In this document: positions 24,781 through 32,154 of the stretch, piece after piece
Layout: every line of letters begins with the position of its first letter
Position numbering within the stretch: the stretch's first letter is position 1
Assembly (NCBI RefSeq): GCF_014203425.1
Contig: NZ_JACHJC010000001.1
Location: forward strand, 5,792,001-5,856,000
Origin: Micromonospora echinospora
GTDB taxonomy: Bacteria; Actinomycetota; Actinomycetes; Mycobacteriales; Micromonosporaceae
Length of the DNA: 64,000 bases
Direction of reading: 5' to 3'
Position numbers and translations under genes: made by a program
The notes under the pieces: generated by a model
What the model saw: only the letters and a program-made list of their open reading frames with translations
Told to the model about the DNA's origin: nothing
Databases searched by the model: none

Positions 24781-25752
24781 TCAGCTTCCCGCGCCGGCCT
24801 GGGCGTCGGACGGGTTGAAGTTGTTCACGTCGCGCCGGGTGTCGAACGGCTTCGTCTCGGTGGCGTACTCGGGCTCACCGATCGCGCCGAGCGCCTCCTG
24901 GGTCGACTTGCCGGCCTTCTTGGCCGCCAGGAACTGGTCGTACTTCTCCGGCGAGACGACCCGCAGCTCGAAGTTCATGAAGGCGTGGTAGCTGCCGCAC
25001 AGCTCGGCGCAGCGGCCGACGAACGCGCCCTCCTGGTCGATGCTGGAGACCTCGAACGTGTTGCGCACGTTGCCCGGCATGACGTCGCGCTTGAACAGCA
25101 GCTCCGGCACCCAGAACGAGTGGATGACGTCGCGGCTGGTCTCCTCGAACCGGATCGAGCGGCCGCTGGGCAGCACCAGCACCGGGATGACCTCGCTGGT
25201 GCCCAGCACCGAGGCGACGGTGTTGGCGTCGCGGCCCTCGCCGTCGCGGTAGTTGAACTGCCAGTTCCACTTGAACGCCACGACCTCGACTGTGACGTCC
25301 GGGTTCTTCGACTCCTTGATCACGTCGGTCTGCACGACCGCCGTGTAGTAGAAGAGCACGGAGACCACGAGGATCGGCGCGATGGTGTAGAGGAACTCCA
25401 TCGGCAGGTTGTAGCGGGTCTGCACCGGCAGCTCGTTGCCGCGCTTTCGGTAGCGGACCACGCACCAGAAGATCAGGCCCCAGACGAACACACCGACGGC
25501 CAGCGCCGCGATGCAGGAGGCGATCCACAGGTCGTACATGCGCTGCGACTCGGGCGTGATGCCGCCCTGCGGCCAGCCGAACCCGCCGAACGCCTTGCCG
25601 ACGTCACAGCCGGTGAGCGAGACCAGCAGCGCCGCCGCGCCGAGACCGAGCCCGGCGATTCGACCAGCACCACGCCGCCGGCGTCCACCGGCCCCCGGGG
25701 AAGCGCTGTCCCGTACGGCCGAGCGCCGTACCTCCGAACTCCTTGCGACCAC
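24781..25752 (-). CDS. ctaC: Cytochrome c oxidase subunit II (CtaC), lipoprotein
   Basis: This 323-residue subunit carries the binuclear CuA centre that receives electrons from QcrC. A basic N-terminus and hydrophobic stretch end in a lipobox LVSLTGC (Cys49 likely lipidated). Two membrane helices follow (about 75-100 and 120-142), then the cupredoxin domain with CuA ligands H211 (VIHSFWVPE), C248, C252, H256 and M259 in RCAELCGSYHAFM. The GTG at 25752 has GGGAGG 9 nt upstream. The catalytic subunit gene ctaD is not in the window, as in other actinobacteria where it lies apart. Confidence 0.94.
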   Translation of the reverse strand: MVARSSEVRRSAVRDSASPGAGGRRRRGAGRIAGLGLGAAALLVSLTGCDVGKAFGGFGWPQGGITPESQRMYDLWIASCIAALAVGVFVWGLIFWCVVRYRKRGNELPVQTRYNLPMEFLYTIAPILVVSVLFYYTAVVQTDVIKESKNPDVTVEVVAFKWNWQFNYRDGEGRDANTVASVLGTSEVIPVLVLPSGRSIRFEETSRDVIHSFWVPELLFKRDVMPGNVRNTFEVSSIDQEGAFVGRCAELCGSYHAFMNFELRVVSPEKYDQFLAAKKAGKSTQEALGAIGEPEYATETKPFDTRRDVNNFNPSDAQAGAGS

Positions 25753-25909
25753 CTGGTCCTGCCTCCCTAGCGCGCCGCGGCGGTTGTTCTCCTTGACACC
25801 GACGGCAAAGGCGTCACCGACGGTCGCAGATTACTCGACCATGACCGGCCAGGCCGTCTTGGGGTCGCTGTCCACCCCCATCGGGGGGATCTTGGGCGTA
25901 ACCGGGCGA

Positions 25910-25915
25910 TAGCGT
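25910..25915 (+). promoter_or_regulatory. -10 element for a leaderless transcript (desulfurase gene)
   Basis: TAGCGT precedes the ATG at 25924 by 8 nt, with no ribosome site. Confidence 0.5.
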
Positions 25916-25923
25916 GGACCGTC

Positions 25924-27075
25924 ATGAGCGCCTCCCCGGTCTACCTGGACGCCGCCACAGCGGCCCCGCTGCATCCGGTCGCGCGGCAGGCGATGCTGGC
26001 CGCCCTGGACGACGGCTGGGCCGACCCGGCCCGGCTCTACTCGGCGGCCCGCCGGGCCCGCCAGCTCCTCGACGCCGCGCGGGAGGCCGCCGCGCAGACG
26101 CTCGGCGTCCGCGCCGACGAACTGTCCTTCACCCCCAGCGGTACGGCGGCAGCACACGCCGCCGTACTCGGTGGCCTGGCCGGGCGGCGGCGGGCCGGGG
26201 CGACGCTGGTGCACTCGGCGATCGAGCACTCGGCGGTGCTGCACGCCGCGCAGCGGCACACCGCCGGTGGCGGCGCGGCGGTGTCCGTACCGGTGAACCG
26301 GCTGGGCCGGGTGGACCTGGACGCCTGGGCGGCGGCGGTGGCCGCGCCCGGCGTGGCCCTGGCCGCGCTGATCGGGGCCAGTCACGAGGTGGGCACGGTG
26401 CAGCCGGTGCCCGCCGCGGCCGAGTTGTGCGCCGAGGCGGGCGTGCCGCTGTACGTGGACGCGGCGCAGCTCGTCGGCCGGGCGCCGCTGCCGCCGGGTT
26501 GGTCGGTGCTGACCGCCAGCGCGCACAAGTGGGGCGGACCGCCTGGCGTCGGGCTGCTCGTGGTGCGCAAGGGTGCCCGCTGGGAGTCGCCGTACCCGGC
26601 CGACGAGCGGGAGTCGGGGCGTACCCCCGGGGTGGTGAACCTGCCGGCGGTGGTGGCGGCGGCGGCGAGCCTGCGCGCGGCGGCTGCCGACGCGGCGGCC
26701 GAGGCGGCGCGGCTGGGTCCGCTGGTGGACCGGATCCGGGCGCGGGTGGCGGCCGAGGTGCCGGACGTGGAGGTGGTCGGCGACCCGGTGGACCGGTTGC
26801 CGCACCTGGTGACGTTCTCCTGCCTGTACGTCGACGGCGAGGCGCTGCTGCACGCGTTGGACCGGCGCGGGTTCGCGGTGTCGTCCGGCTCGTCGTGCAC
26901 GTCCTCCACGGTGCGCCCGTCGCACGTGCTGGAGGCGATGGGGGTGCTGTCGCACGGCAACGTGCGGGTGTCGCTGCACCGGGAGACCACCGAGGCGGAC
27001 GTCGAGCGGTTCCTGACCGAGCTGCCCGGGATCGTCGCGGGCCTGCGGGCGGAGGCGGGGGTGACGGACCTGTGA
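25924..27075 (+). CDS. Cysteine desulfurase, NifS/IscS-like (class V aminotransferase)
   Basis: This 383-residue PLP enzyme is predicted to remove sulfur from cysteine as an enzyme-bound persulfide. It shows a PLP-binding SAHKWGG with Lys202, an upstream HEVGTVQPV and DAAQ motif, and the active-site loop SSGSSCTSS with Cys325. The SSGSSC context and loop length are like IscS/NifS rather than SufS. The first helix opens YLDAATAAPLHPVARQAM. The stop overlaps the GTG of a TusA-like gene (GTGA). That pairing suggests persulfide transfer to TusA for tRNA thiolation or cofactor synthesis rather than cluster assembly alone. Confidence 0.9.
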   Translation: MSASPVYLDAATAAPLHPVARQAMLAALDDGWADPARLYSAARRARQLLDAAREAAAQTLGVRADELSFTPSGTAAAHAAVLGGLAGRRRAGATLVHSAIEHSAVLHAAQRHTAGGGAAVSVPVNRLGRVDLDAWAAAVAAPGVALAALIGASHEVGTVQPVPAAAELCAEAGVPLYVDAAQLVGRAPLPPGWSVLTASAHKWGGPPGVGLLVVRKGARWESPYPADERESGRTPGVVNLPAVVAAAASLRAAAADAAAEAARLGPLVDRIRARVAAEVPDVEVVGDPVDRLPHLVTFSCLYVDGEALLHALDRRGFAVSSGSSCTSSTVRPSHVLEAMGVLSHGNVRVSLHRETTEADVERFLTELPGIVAGLRAEAGVTDL

Positions 27076-27290
27076 GCGAGCCGGACGAGGTGCTGGACTG
27101 CCGGGGGCAGCGCTGTCCCCTGCCGGTGATCAATCTCGCCCGGCTGGTGCCGGGGCTGCCGGCGGGCGCGGTGGTGCGGGTGCTGGCCGACGACCCGGCG
27201 GCGGCGGTGGACATCCCGGCGTGGTGCCGGATGCGCGGGCACGAGTTCCTCGCCGCGCACGAGGGGCCCGCCTACGACGTCCGGGTGTAA
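27072..27290 (+). CDS. TusA/SirA-like sulfurtransferase
   Basis: This 72-residue sulfur carrier is of the TusA/YedF/SirA family. The family signature is LDCRGQRCPLPVINL near the N-terminus; the second Cys (CPLP) is the persulfide-carrying residue. The rest has the expected beta-alpha pattern, with VVRVLADDPAAAVDIPAWC and GHEFL. It is translationally coupled to the cysteine desulfurase (GTG overlapping its stop). The final TAA stop (27288-27290) is the first three bases of a dispersed palindromic repeat, so the repeat defines the end of the protein. Length is normal for the family, so no truncation is apparent. Confidence 0.88.
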   Translation: MSEPDEVLDCRGQRCPLPVINLARLVPGLPAGAVVRVLADDPAAAVDIPAWCRMRGHEFLAAHEGPAYDVRV

Positions 27291-27343
27291 GGAAGGGCCC
27301 CTTCTTAACGCCTCCGGTAGAGGAAGGGGCCCTTCTTAACACC
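27287..27343. repeat. Double AAGGGGCCCTT palindromic element, copy A
   Basis: Module 1 (27288-27309, TAAGGAAGGGCCCCTTCTTAAC) ends AACGCC and module 2 (27319-27340) ends AACACC. GAAGGGCCCCTTC (27292-27304) and GAAGGGGCCCTTC (27323-27335) are exact reverse complements, giving a 13-bp hairpin with an 18-nt loop. It sits between the convergent tusA-like and P-loop kinase genes. Confidence 0.88.
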
Positions 27344-27349
27344 CAACGT

Positions 27350-27901
27350 TCAGCTCAGGTAGGCGAGGATGCCCGGCAGCGGGTCGGCCGCCACGGCGGT
27401 GTCGACCACCAGGCGCGGGCCGATCAGCGGCTCGTACTCGGCACGGCGGCGCAGCGTCAGCTCCCAGGTGCCGTCCTCGGGCGGGCGCGCGTCGACCCGG
27501 CGCCGGTGCTCCTCCTCGTCGCCGCAGTGCACCTCGATCACCCGCAGCGGCACGCCGGCCCGTTCGGCCACGTCGTGCCAGAGGCCCCGGGCGCTGGCGA
27601 CCGGGTTCACCGCGTCGACCACCACGCTGAGCCCCAGGCCGAGCTGCACCTCGGCCAGCCCGGCAACCGCGCCGTACGCGGCCATGCCCGGCACGTCGCC
27701 GGTGAGGCCGTAGCGGTGCAGGGCCCGCTCGACCGGGTCGACCGGCAGGACCGGGGCGCGCAGGGCGACGCCGACCCGGGCGGCCAGGGTGGTCTTGCCC
27801 ACGCCGGGCAGCCCGGCGAAGGCGACGAGAACCGGGCCGCCGGAGCCGGGGCGGACCGCCTCCGGGTCCACCCCGCCCGCCGGGACGGCCGCGCCGGTCA
27901 C
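27350..27901 (-). CDS. P-loop kinase-like protein
   Basis: This 183-residue AAA/zeta-toxin-like or shikimate-kinase-like P-loop protein has Walker A GLPGVGKTT (about residues 30-38) and a Walker-B-like VVVDAVNPV (about 95). The segment CGDEEEHRRRVDAR is typical of small-molecule kinases whose LID region carries Arg residues. Relatives are usually annotated AAA family ATPase or gluconate/adenylylsulfate kinase-like, and the substrate is unknown. The GTG at 27901 overlaps the stop of the adenosine kinase gene (GTGA), so the two are co-expressed. A role in nucleoside or sugar metabolism is a guess from that link. Confidence 0.75.
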   Translation of the reverse strand: MTGAAVPAGGVDPEAVRPGSGGPVLVAFAGLPGVGKTTLAARVGVALRAPVLPVDPVERALHRYGLTGDVPGMAAYGAVAGLAEVQLGLGLSVVVDAVNPVASARGLWHDVAERAGVPLRVIEVHCGDEEEHRRRVDARPPEDGTWELTLRRRAEYEPLIGPRLVVDTAVAADPLPGILAYLS

Positions 27902-28872
27902 AGCAGGTGCGGCCGGACGTCCTCGGCGGCCGCGTCACCGTACGACTCGGCGAGTCGCTTCACGAACAGGTCGCGGCGGACCTCGTACTCCTGGCCGCCG
28001 AAGTTCTCCAGCACGAGCGTGGCGAGCAGGCAGCCGACCTGGGCGGCGCGCTCCAGGCCGACGCCCCAGTCGAGCGCGGCGAAGAATCCGGCCCGGAAGC
28101 CGTCGCCGACGCCGGTCGGGTCGACCGCCTGGATCTCCCGGGCGATCGGCACCCGGATCGTGCCGACCTCCCGGCCGACGATCTCCACACCCTGCTTGCC
28201 CAGCGTGGTGACCCGGACCTTGACCCGGTCGAGCAGCTGCTCGTCGGTCAGTCCGGCCTTGCTCTGCAGCAGCGACTTCTCGTACTCGTTGGTCATCAGG
28301 TAGTCGGCGCCCTCGACCAGGCCGAGCACGTCCTCGCCGTCCATCCGGGCGAGCTGCTGGGACGGGTCGGCGACGAAGGCGTAGCCCCGGTCCCGGCACT
28401 CGCCGGAGTGGCGGATCATCGCGGCCGGGTCGTTGGCGCTGACCAGCACCAGGTCGAGGCCGCCGAGGCGCTGCGCCACCGGGTGCAGCTCGATGTTGCG
28501 GGCCTCGCTCATCGCTCCGGCGTAGAAGGAGGCGATCTGGCACATGTCGGTGTCGGTGGTGCAGACGAAGCGGGCGGTGTGCGCCACCTCGCTGACGTGC
28601 ACCGAGTCGCAGTCGACGCCGTGGCGCTCCAGCCAGGAACGGTAGTCGGCGAAGTCGGCGCCGACCGCGCCGAGCAGCACCGGGCGCAGCCCGAGCTGGG
28701 CCATGCCGAAGGCGATGTTGGCGGCGGTGCCGCCGCGCCGCAGGACCAGCTCGTCGACGAGGAAGGAGAGCGAGACCTTGTCGAGCTGGTCGGCGATGAG
28801 CTGGTCGGCGAACCGGCCGGGGAAGCTCATCAGGTGGTCGGTCGCGATCGAGCCGGTTACGGCGATCTTCAT
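27898..28872 (-). CDS. adoK: Adenosine kinase, PfkB/ribokinase family (AdoK-like)
   Basis: This 324-residue PfkB-fold kinase closely resembles mycobacterial AdoK (Rv2202c) as I recall it. Shared signatures include AVTGSIATDHLM at the N-terminus, KVSLSFLVD, GAVGADFADYR, FYAGAMSEARNI, DPSQQLARM and the C-terminal anion hole/catalytic motif DPTGVGDGFRAGF with the base Asp. It phosphorylates adenosine to AMP in purine salvage. The ATG at 28872 follows GAGGGTTGAC; the in-frame start further upstream adds eight residues without a ribosome site. It shares a transcript with the overlapping P-loop kinase gene. Confidence 0.87.
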   Translation of the reverse strand: MKIAVTGSIATDHLMSFPGRFADQLIADQLDKVSLSFLVDELVLRRGGTAANIAFGMAQLGLRPVLLGAVGADFADYRSWLERHGVDCDSVHVSEVAHTARFVCTTDTDMCQIASFYAGAMSEARNIELHPVAQRLGGLDLVLVSANDPAAMIRHSGECRDRGYAFVADPSQQLARMDGEDVLGLVEGADYLMTNEYEKSLLQSKAGLTDEQLLDRVKVRVTTLGKQGVEIVGREVGTIRVPIAREIQAVDPTGVGDGFRAGFFAALDWGVGLERAAQVGCLLATLVLENFGGQEYEVRRDLFVKRLAESYGDAAAEDVRPHLL

Positions 28873-28995
28873 GTCAACCCTCGTGGTCGGGAGCACGGCG
28901 CGGTCAGCCTACCGGCCCCCGGACCGGCCGGACGGCGGTCGGTCACCAACCGGTCGATCAGCGCACACCCGGACGTCACGCACGGGGTACGACGA

Positions 28996-29033
28996 AGCGG
29001 CGGGCCGCCCCACTCGGGGACGGCCCGCCGCTT
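28996..29033. terminator. Hairpin terminator downstream of the A-type Fe-S carrier gene
   Basis: AGCGGCGGGCCG (28996-29007) pairs with CGGCCCGCCGCT (29021-29032), with an inner CCCC/GGGG stem. TTTT follows on the plus strand. It separates the minus-strand iscA-like gene from adoK. Confidence 0.75.
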
Positions 29034-29051
29034 TTCGGTCGGTGCGTCGAC

Positions 29052-29420
29052 TCAGCTGAAGGAGTCGCCGCAGGCGCAGGAGCTGCCCGCGTTCGGGTTG
29101 TCGATGGTGAAGCCCTGGGCGTCGATCCGGTCGGCGAAGTCGATGGTGGCGCCGGTCAGGTAGGGGGCGCTCATCCGGTCGACGACGACCTCGACACCGT
29201 CGAAGTCGGTGACGATGTCACCGTCGAGCGAACGCTCGTCGAAGAACAGCTGGTACCGCAGGCCGGAACAGCCACCCGGCTGCACGGCGACCCGGAGCCG
29301 CAGGTCGTCGCGGCCCTCCTGCTCGATCAGGGCCTTGACCTTCTGCGCCGCGACGTCGGTGAGGACGACGGTGCTGGGGGCCTTGGCCTCGGTCGACTCG
29401 GTCTGCGCTGGCGTGGTCAC
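29052..29420 (-). CDS. A-type iron-sulfur carrier (IscA/ErpA/HesB family)
   Basis: This 122-residue protein hands Fe-S clusters to target enzymes. The three conserved cysteines are present: GGCSGLRY in the middle and the pair SCACGD at the C-terminus. Other family segments are VDRMSAPYLTGATIDF and GFTIDNPNA. It is close to mycobacterial Rv2204c, which lies in the same gene neighbourhood. The GTG at 29420 has GGAGA six bases upstream, while the longer frame to 29465 has no ribosome site. The N-terminal 25 residues are Thr/Glu/Ala-rich and probably flexible. It is transcribed alone toward a strong hairpin. Confidence 0.92.
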   Translation of the reverse strand: MTTPAQTESTEAKAPSTVVLTDVAAQKVKALIEQEGRDDLRLRVAVQPGGCSGLRYQLFFDERSLDGDIVTDFDGVEVVVDRMSAPYLTGATIDFADRIDAQGFTIDNPNAGSSCACGDSFS

Positions 29421-29560
29421 GTGGAAGTCTCCCTGCGCGGTATTAGGTCCGGACGTCCTGGCCAACGCCGCACGTCCGCCAGTGATTCCCGGTGTGGTCC
29501 GTCTTTCGATCGTACGCCGCCGTCGGCGTCACCACCCGGCGGCGTGACCAGCGGAACCGG

Positions 29561-30697
29561 TCAGCGGCTCCACTGCCCGGCCAGCCGCGCGCCGAGCGCG
29601 CGCAGCCCCTCGGCCGGGCGGGTCATCGCCGCGTCCACCCCCCCGTGCTCCTCGCCGCCGAAGTGCTCCACCAGGCTGTACGCGTCGGTCACGCCCGCCG
29701 CGGCCGCCTCCCGCCGTCCGGTGCTCACCCGTCCCGCCAGCACCACGCAGGGCACGCCCCGGTCCCGGGCGGCTCCGGCCACGCCGGCGACCACCTTGCC
29801 GCGCAGCGACTGGTGGTCGAAGGAGCCCTCGCCGGTGATCACCAGGTCGGCGGTGTCGAGCGCGGCGTCCAGCCGCACCGCGCGGGTGACCAGCCCGATG
29901 CCGGATTCGCATCGGCCGCCCAGCGCCAGCGCTGCCGCGCCGAGGCCGCCGGCCGCGCCGCCGCCGGGCAGCGTGCCCAGCCCGGGCGGGCAGCCCGGAA
30001 GCCGTTCGGTCAGCACCTCCGCCCAACGCTGCAACGCGGCGTCGAGCAGCAGCACGTCGGCCCGGTCGGCGCCCTTCTGCGGGCCGAAGACGCTGCTCGC
30101 GCCGTGCAGCCCGAGCAGCGGGTTGTCCACGTCGGTGGCGGCGACGAGCGTCGCGCCGCGCAGCCGGGGCTCCCCGTCGAGCGCGGCCACCTCGGTCAGC
30201 GCCGCGCCGCCGTACGGCAGGGCCCGGCCGGCGGCGTCGAGCGGGGTGACGCCGAGCGGTACGAGCATCCCGGCGCCGCCGTCGTTGGTGGCCGAGCCGC
30301 CCAGTCCCACCACCACTGTGCGCGCGCCCGCCTCGACCGCGGCGGTGACCAGCAGCCCCAGCCCGTACGAGGTGGTGGCCTTCGGGTCGCGTTCGGCGTC
30401 GGCGAGCAGGTGCAGGCCGCACGCCTGGGCGCTCTCCAGGTACGCCGTGCCGTCGTCGGTGAGCAGAATCTCACCGGTGGCCGGGCGGCCCAGCGGGTCG
30501 ACGGTGGGCACCGGCAGCCGGCGTCCGCCGAGCGCCTCGGCGAGCACCTCGACGAACCCCGGTCCGCCGTCGGCCAGCGGCCGGACCAGCAGTTCGTCGC
30601 CGAGGGCGGCGTCCCGCCAGCCCTCGGCCACCGCGGCGGCCACCTCGGGGGCCGACAGCGTGCCGGCGAACTTGTCCGGGCAGAGCAGCACGCGCAT
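29561..30697 (-). CDS. glxK: Glycerate kinase (GlxK/GarK family)
   Basis: This 378-residue enzyme phosphorylates D-glycerate (2- or 3-phosphoglycerate product, type II kinase). Motifs seen are the N-terminal CPDKFAGTLSAPEVA, PLADGGPGF, GLGGSATNDGGAGM (about 145-158), FGPQKGA, GGGAAGGLG and ITGEGSFDHQS, all typical of PF02595. Length is normal. The ATG at 30697 is the first start that preserves MRVLLCPDK. It diverges from nadA across 67 bp. The same family lies next to the Fe-S carrier in mycobacteria (Rv2205c), so the context is conserved rather than metabolic. Confidence 0.92.
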   Translation of the reverse strand: MRVLLCPDKFAGTLSAPEVAAAVAEGWRDAALGDELLVRPLADGGPGFVEVLAEALGGRRLPVPTVDPLGRPATGEILLTDDGTAYLESAQACGLHLLADAERDPKATTSYGLGLLVTAAVEAGARTVVVGLGGSATNDGGAGMLVPLGVTPLDAAGRALPYGGAALTEVAALDGEPRLRGATLVAATDVDNPLLGLHGASSVFGPQKGADRADVLLLDAALQRWAEVLTERLPGCPPGLGTLPGGGAAGGLGAAALALGGRCESGIGLVTRAVRLDAALDTADLVITGEGSFDHQSLRGKVVAGVAGAARDRGVPCVVLAGRVSTGRREAAAAGVTDAYSLVEHFGGEEHGGVDAAMTRPAEGLRALGARLAGQWSR

Positions 30698-30764
30698 GCG
30701 CAGCAGTGTGGCAGGCCACATCCGAGGCGGCTGCGGCGCGGGCGCGCTGTGGGACCATGGGGGC

Positions 30765-31940
30765 GTGACTTCGACCTGGGTTGAGCCGTCCAACACCGCC
30801 ACGGCGCTGCTGCTCCTCGGCCGCGGCAGCGACCCCGCCACCGAACGTGGCGTGGAGTGTCCGGGTGATCTCCCCGCGCCGAGCGACCCCGATCTGGTGG
30901 CGCGCGCCGCCTCCGCGAAGGCCGCGCTCGGCACGAAGGTGTTCGTGCTGGGGCACCACTACCAGCGCGACGAGGTGATCCAGTTCGCCGACGTGACGGG
31001 CGACTCGTTCAAGCTGGCCCGGGAGGCGGCGGCCCGGCCGGACGCGGAGTACATCGTCTTCTGCGGCGTGCACTTCATGGCCGAGAGCGCCGACATCCTC
31101 ACCTCGGACGCGCAGAAGGTGATCCTGCCCGACCTCGCGGCCGGCTGCTCGATGGCCGACATGGCGGTGCTGTCGCAGGTCGAGGCCGCGTGGGACACGC
31201 TCACCGACCTGGGCGTCGCGGCCGACACCGTTCCGGTGACGTACATGAACTCCTCGGCCGACATCAAGGGCTTCGTCGGCCGCAACGACGGCGTGGTCTG
31301 CACCTCGTCCAACGCCAAGCGCGCGCTGGACTGGGCGTTCGAGCAGGGCAGCAAGGTGCTGTTCCTGCCCGACCAGCACCTGGGCCGCAACACCGCGGTG
31401 CTGGAGATGGGCTTCTCGCTCGACGACTGCGTGCTCTACGACCCGCACAAGCCCAACGGCGGGCTGACCGCCGAGCAGCTGCGGGACGCGAAGATGATCC
31501 TGTGGCGCGGTCACTGCTCCGTGCACGGCCGCTTCACGCTCGAAAGCGTCAACGACGTACGTGAGCGGGTGCCGGGCGTGAACGTGCTGGTGCACCCGGA
31601 GTGCCGGCACGAGGTGGTGAACGCCGCCGACCTGGTGGGCTCGACCGAGTTCATCATCAGGACGATCGAGGCGGCGCCGGCCGGCTCGGCGTGGGCGGTC
31701 GGCACGGAGCTGAACCTGGTCCGCCGGCTCGCGCTGGCCCACCCGGACAAGCAGATCATGTTCCTCGACCGGGCCGTCTGCTACTGCTCGACGATGAACC
31801 GGATCGACCTGCCGCACCTGGTGTGGGCGCTGGAGGAGCTTGTCGCCGGCCGCGTGGTCAACCAGATCACAGTCGATCCGGAGACCGCCCGACACGCCCG
31901 GTCGGCGCTGGACCAGATGCTCGCACTTCCGGGAGCCTGA
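30765..31940 (+). CDS. nadA: Quinolinate synthase (NadA)
   Basis: This 391-residue [4Fe-4S] enzyme condenses iminoaspartate and dihydroxyacetone phosphate to quinolinate for NAD synthesis. Three conserved Cys ligands are recognisable in IVFCGVHFMAES, WRGHCSVHGRF and VCYCSTM. Further family segments are LGHHYQRDEVIQFAD, YMNSSADIKGF, CTSSNAK and FLPDQHLGRN. The GTG at 30765 gives a 45-residue leader before the first domain strand, usual for the actinobacterial subtype. The partner nadB and nadC genes are not adjacent here. The gene diverges from glycerate kinase and ends about 214 bp before murA. Confidence 0.95.
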   Translation: MTSTWVEPSNTATALLLLGRGSDPATERGVECPGDLPAPSDPDLVARAASAKAALGTKVFVLGHHYQRDEVIQFADVTGDSFKLAREAAARPDAEYIVFCGVHFMAESADILTSDAQKVILPDLAAGCSMADMAVLSQVEAAWDTLTDLGVAADTVPVTYMNSSADIKGFVGRNDGVVCTSSNAKRALDWAFEQGSKVLFLPDQHLGRNTAVLEMGFSLDDCVLYDPHKPNGGLTAEQLRDAKMILWRGHCSVHGRFTLESVNDVRERVPGVNVLVHPECRHEVVNAADLVGSTEFIIRTIEAAPAGSAWAVGTELNLVRRLALAHPDKQIMFLDRAVCYCSTMNRIDLPHLVWALEELVAGRVVNQITVDPETARHARSALDQMLALPGA

Positions 31941-32037
31941 TCACCCTCGGTCACCTCACTGGCACGGAAACGCACCGGACACCCCGGTTCGTGCCCTCGC
32001 TGGTGATGTGACCGATTCCATTTTCGTCACGGAGGGC

Positions 32038-32043
32038 TATGCT
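32038..32043 (+). promoter_or_regulatory. Candidate -10 upstream of murA
   Basis: TATGCT is 9 nt before an in-frame ATG at 32053 and 112 nt before the preferred TTG at 32155. If it is used, murA has either a leaderless start with 34 extra residues or a leader of about 105 nt. Confidence 0.35.
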
Positions 32044-32154
32044 GCCGGGGCGATGACACATGCGGCCCGTTTTCCCATGGCCGCGTTCCGGGTAGCGATG
32101 AACTTCGTGCACCCATCACTAGACACAGCAGTACCCAACGCGCTGGAGGTTGCG

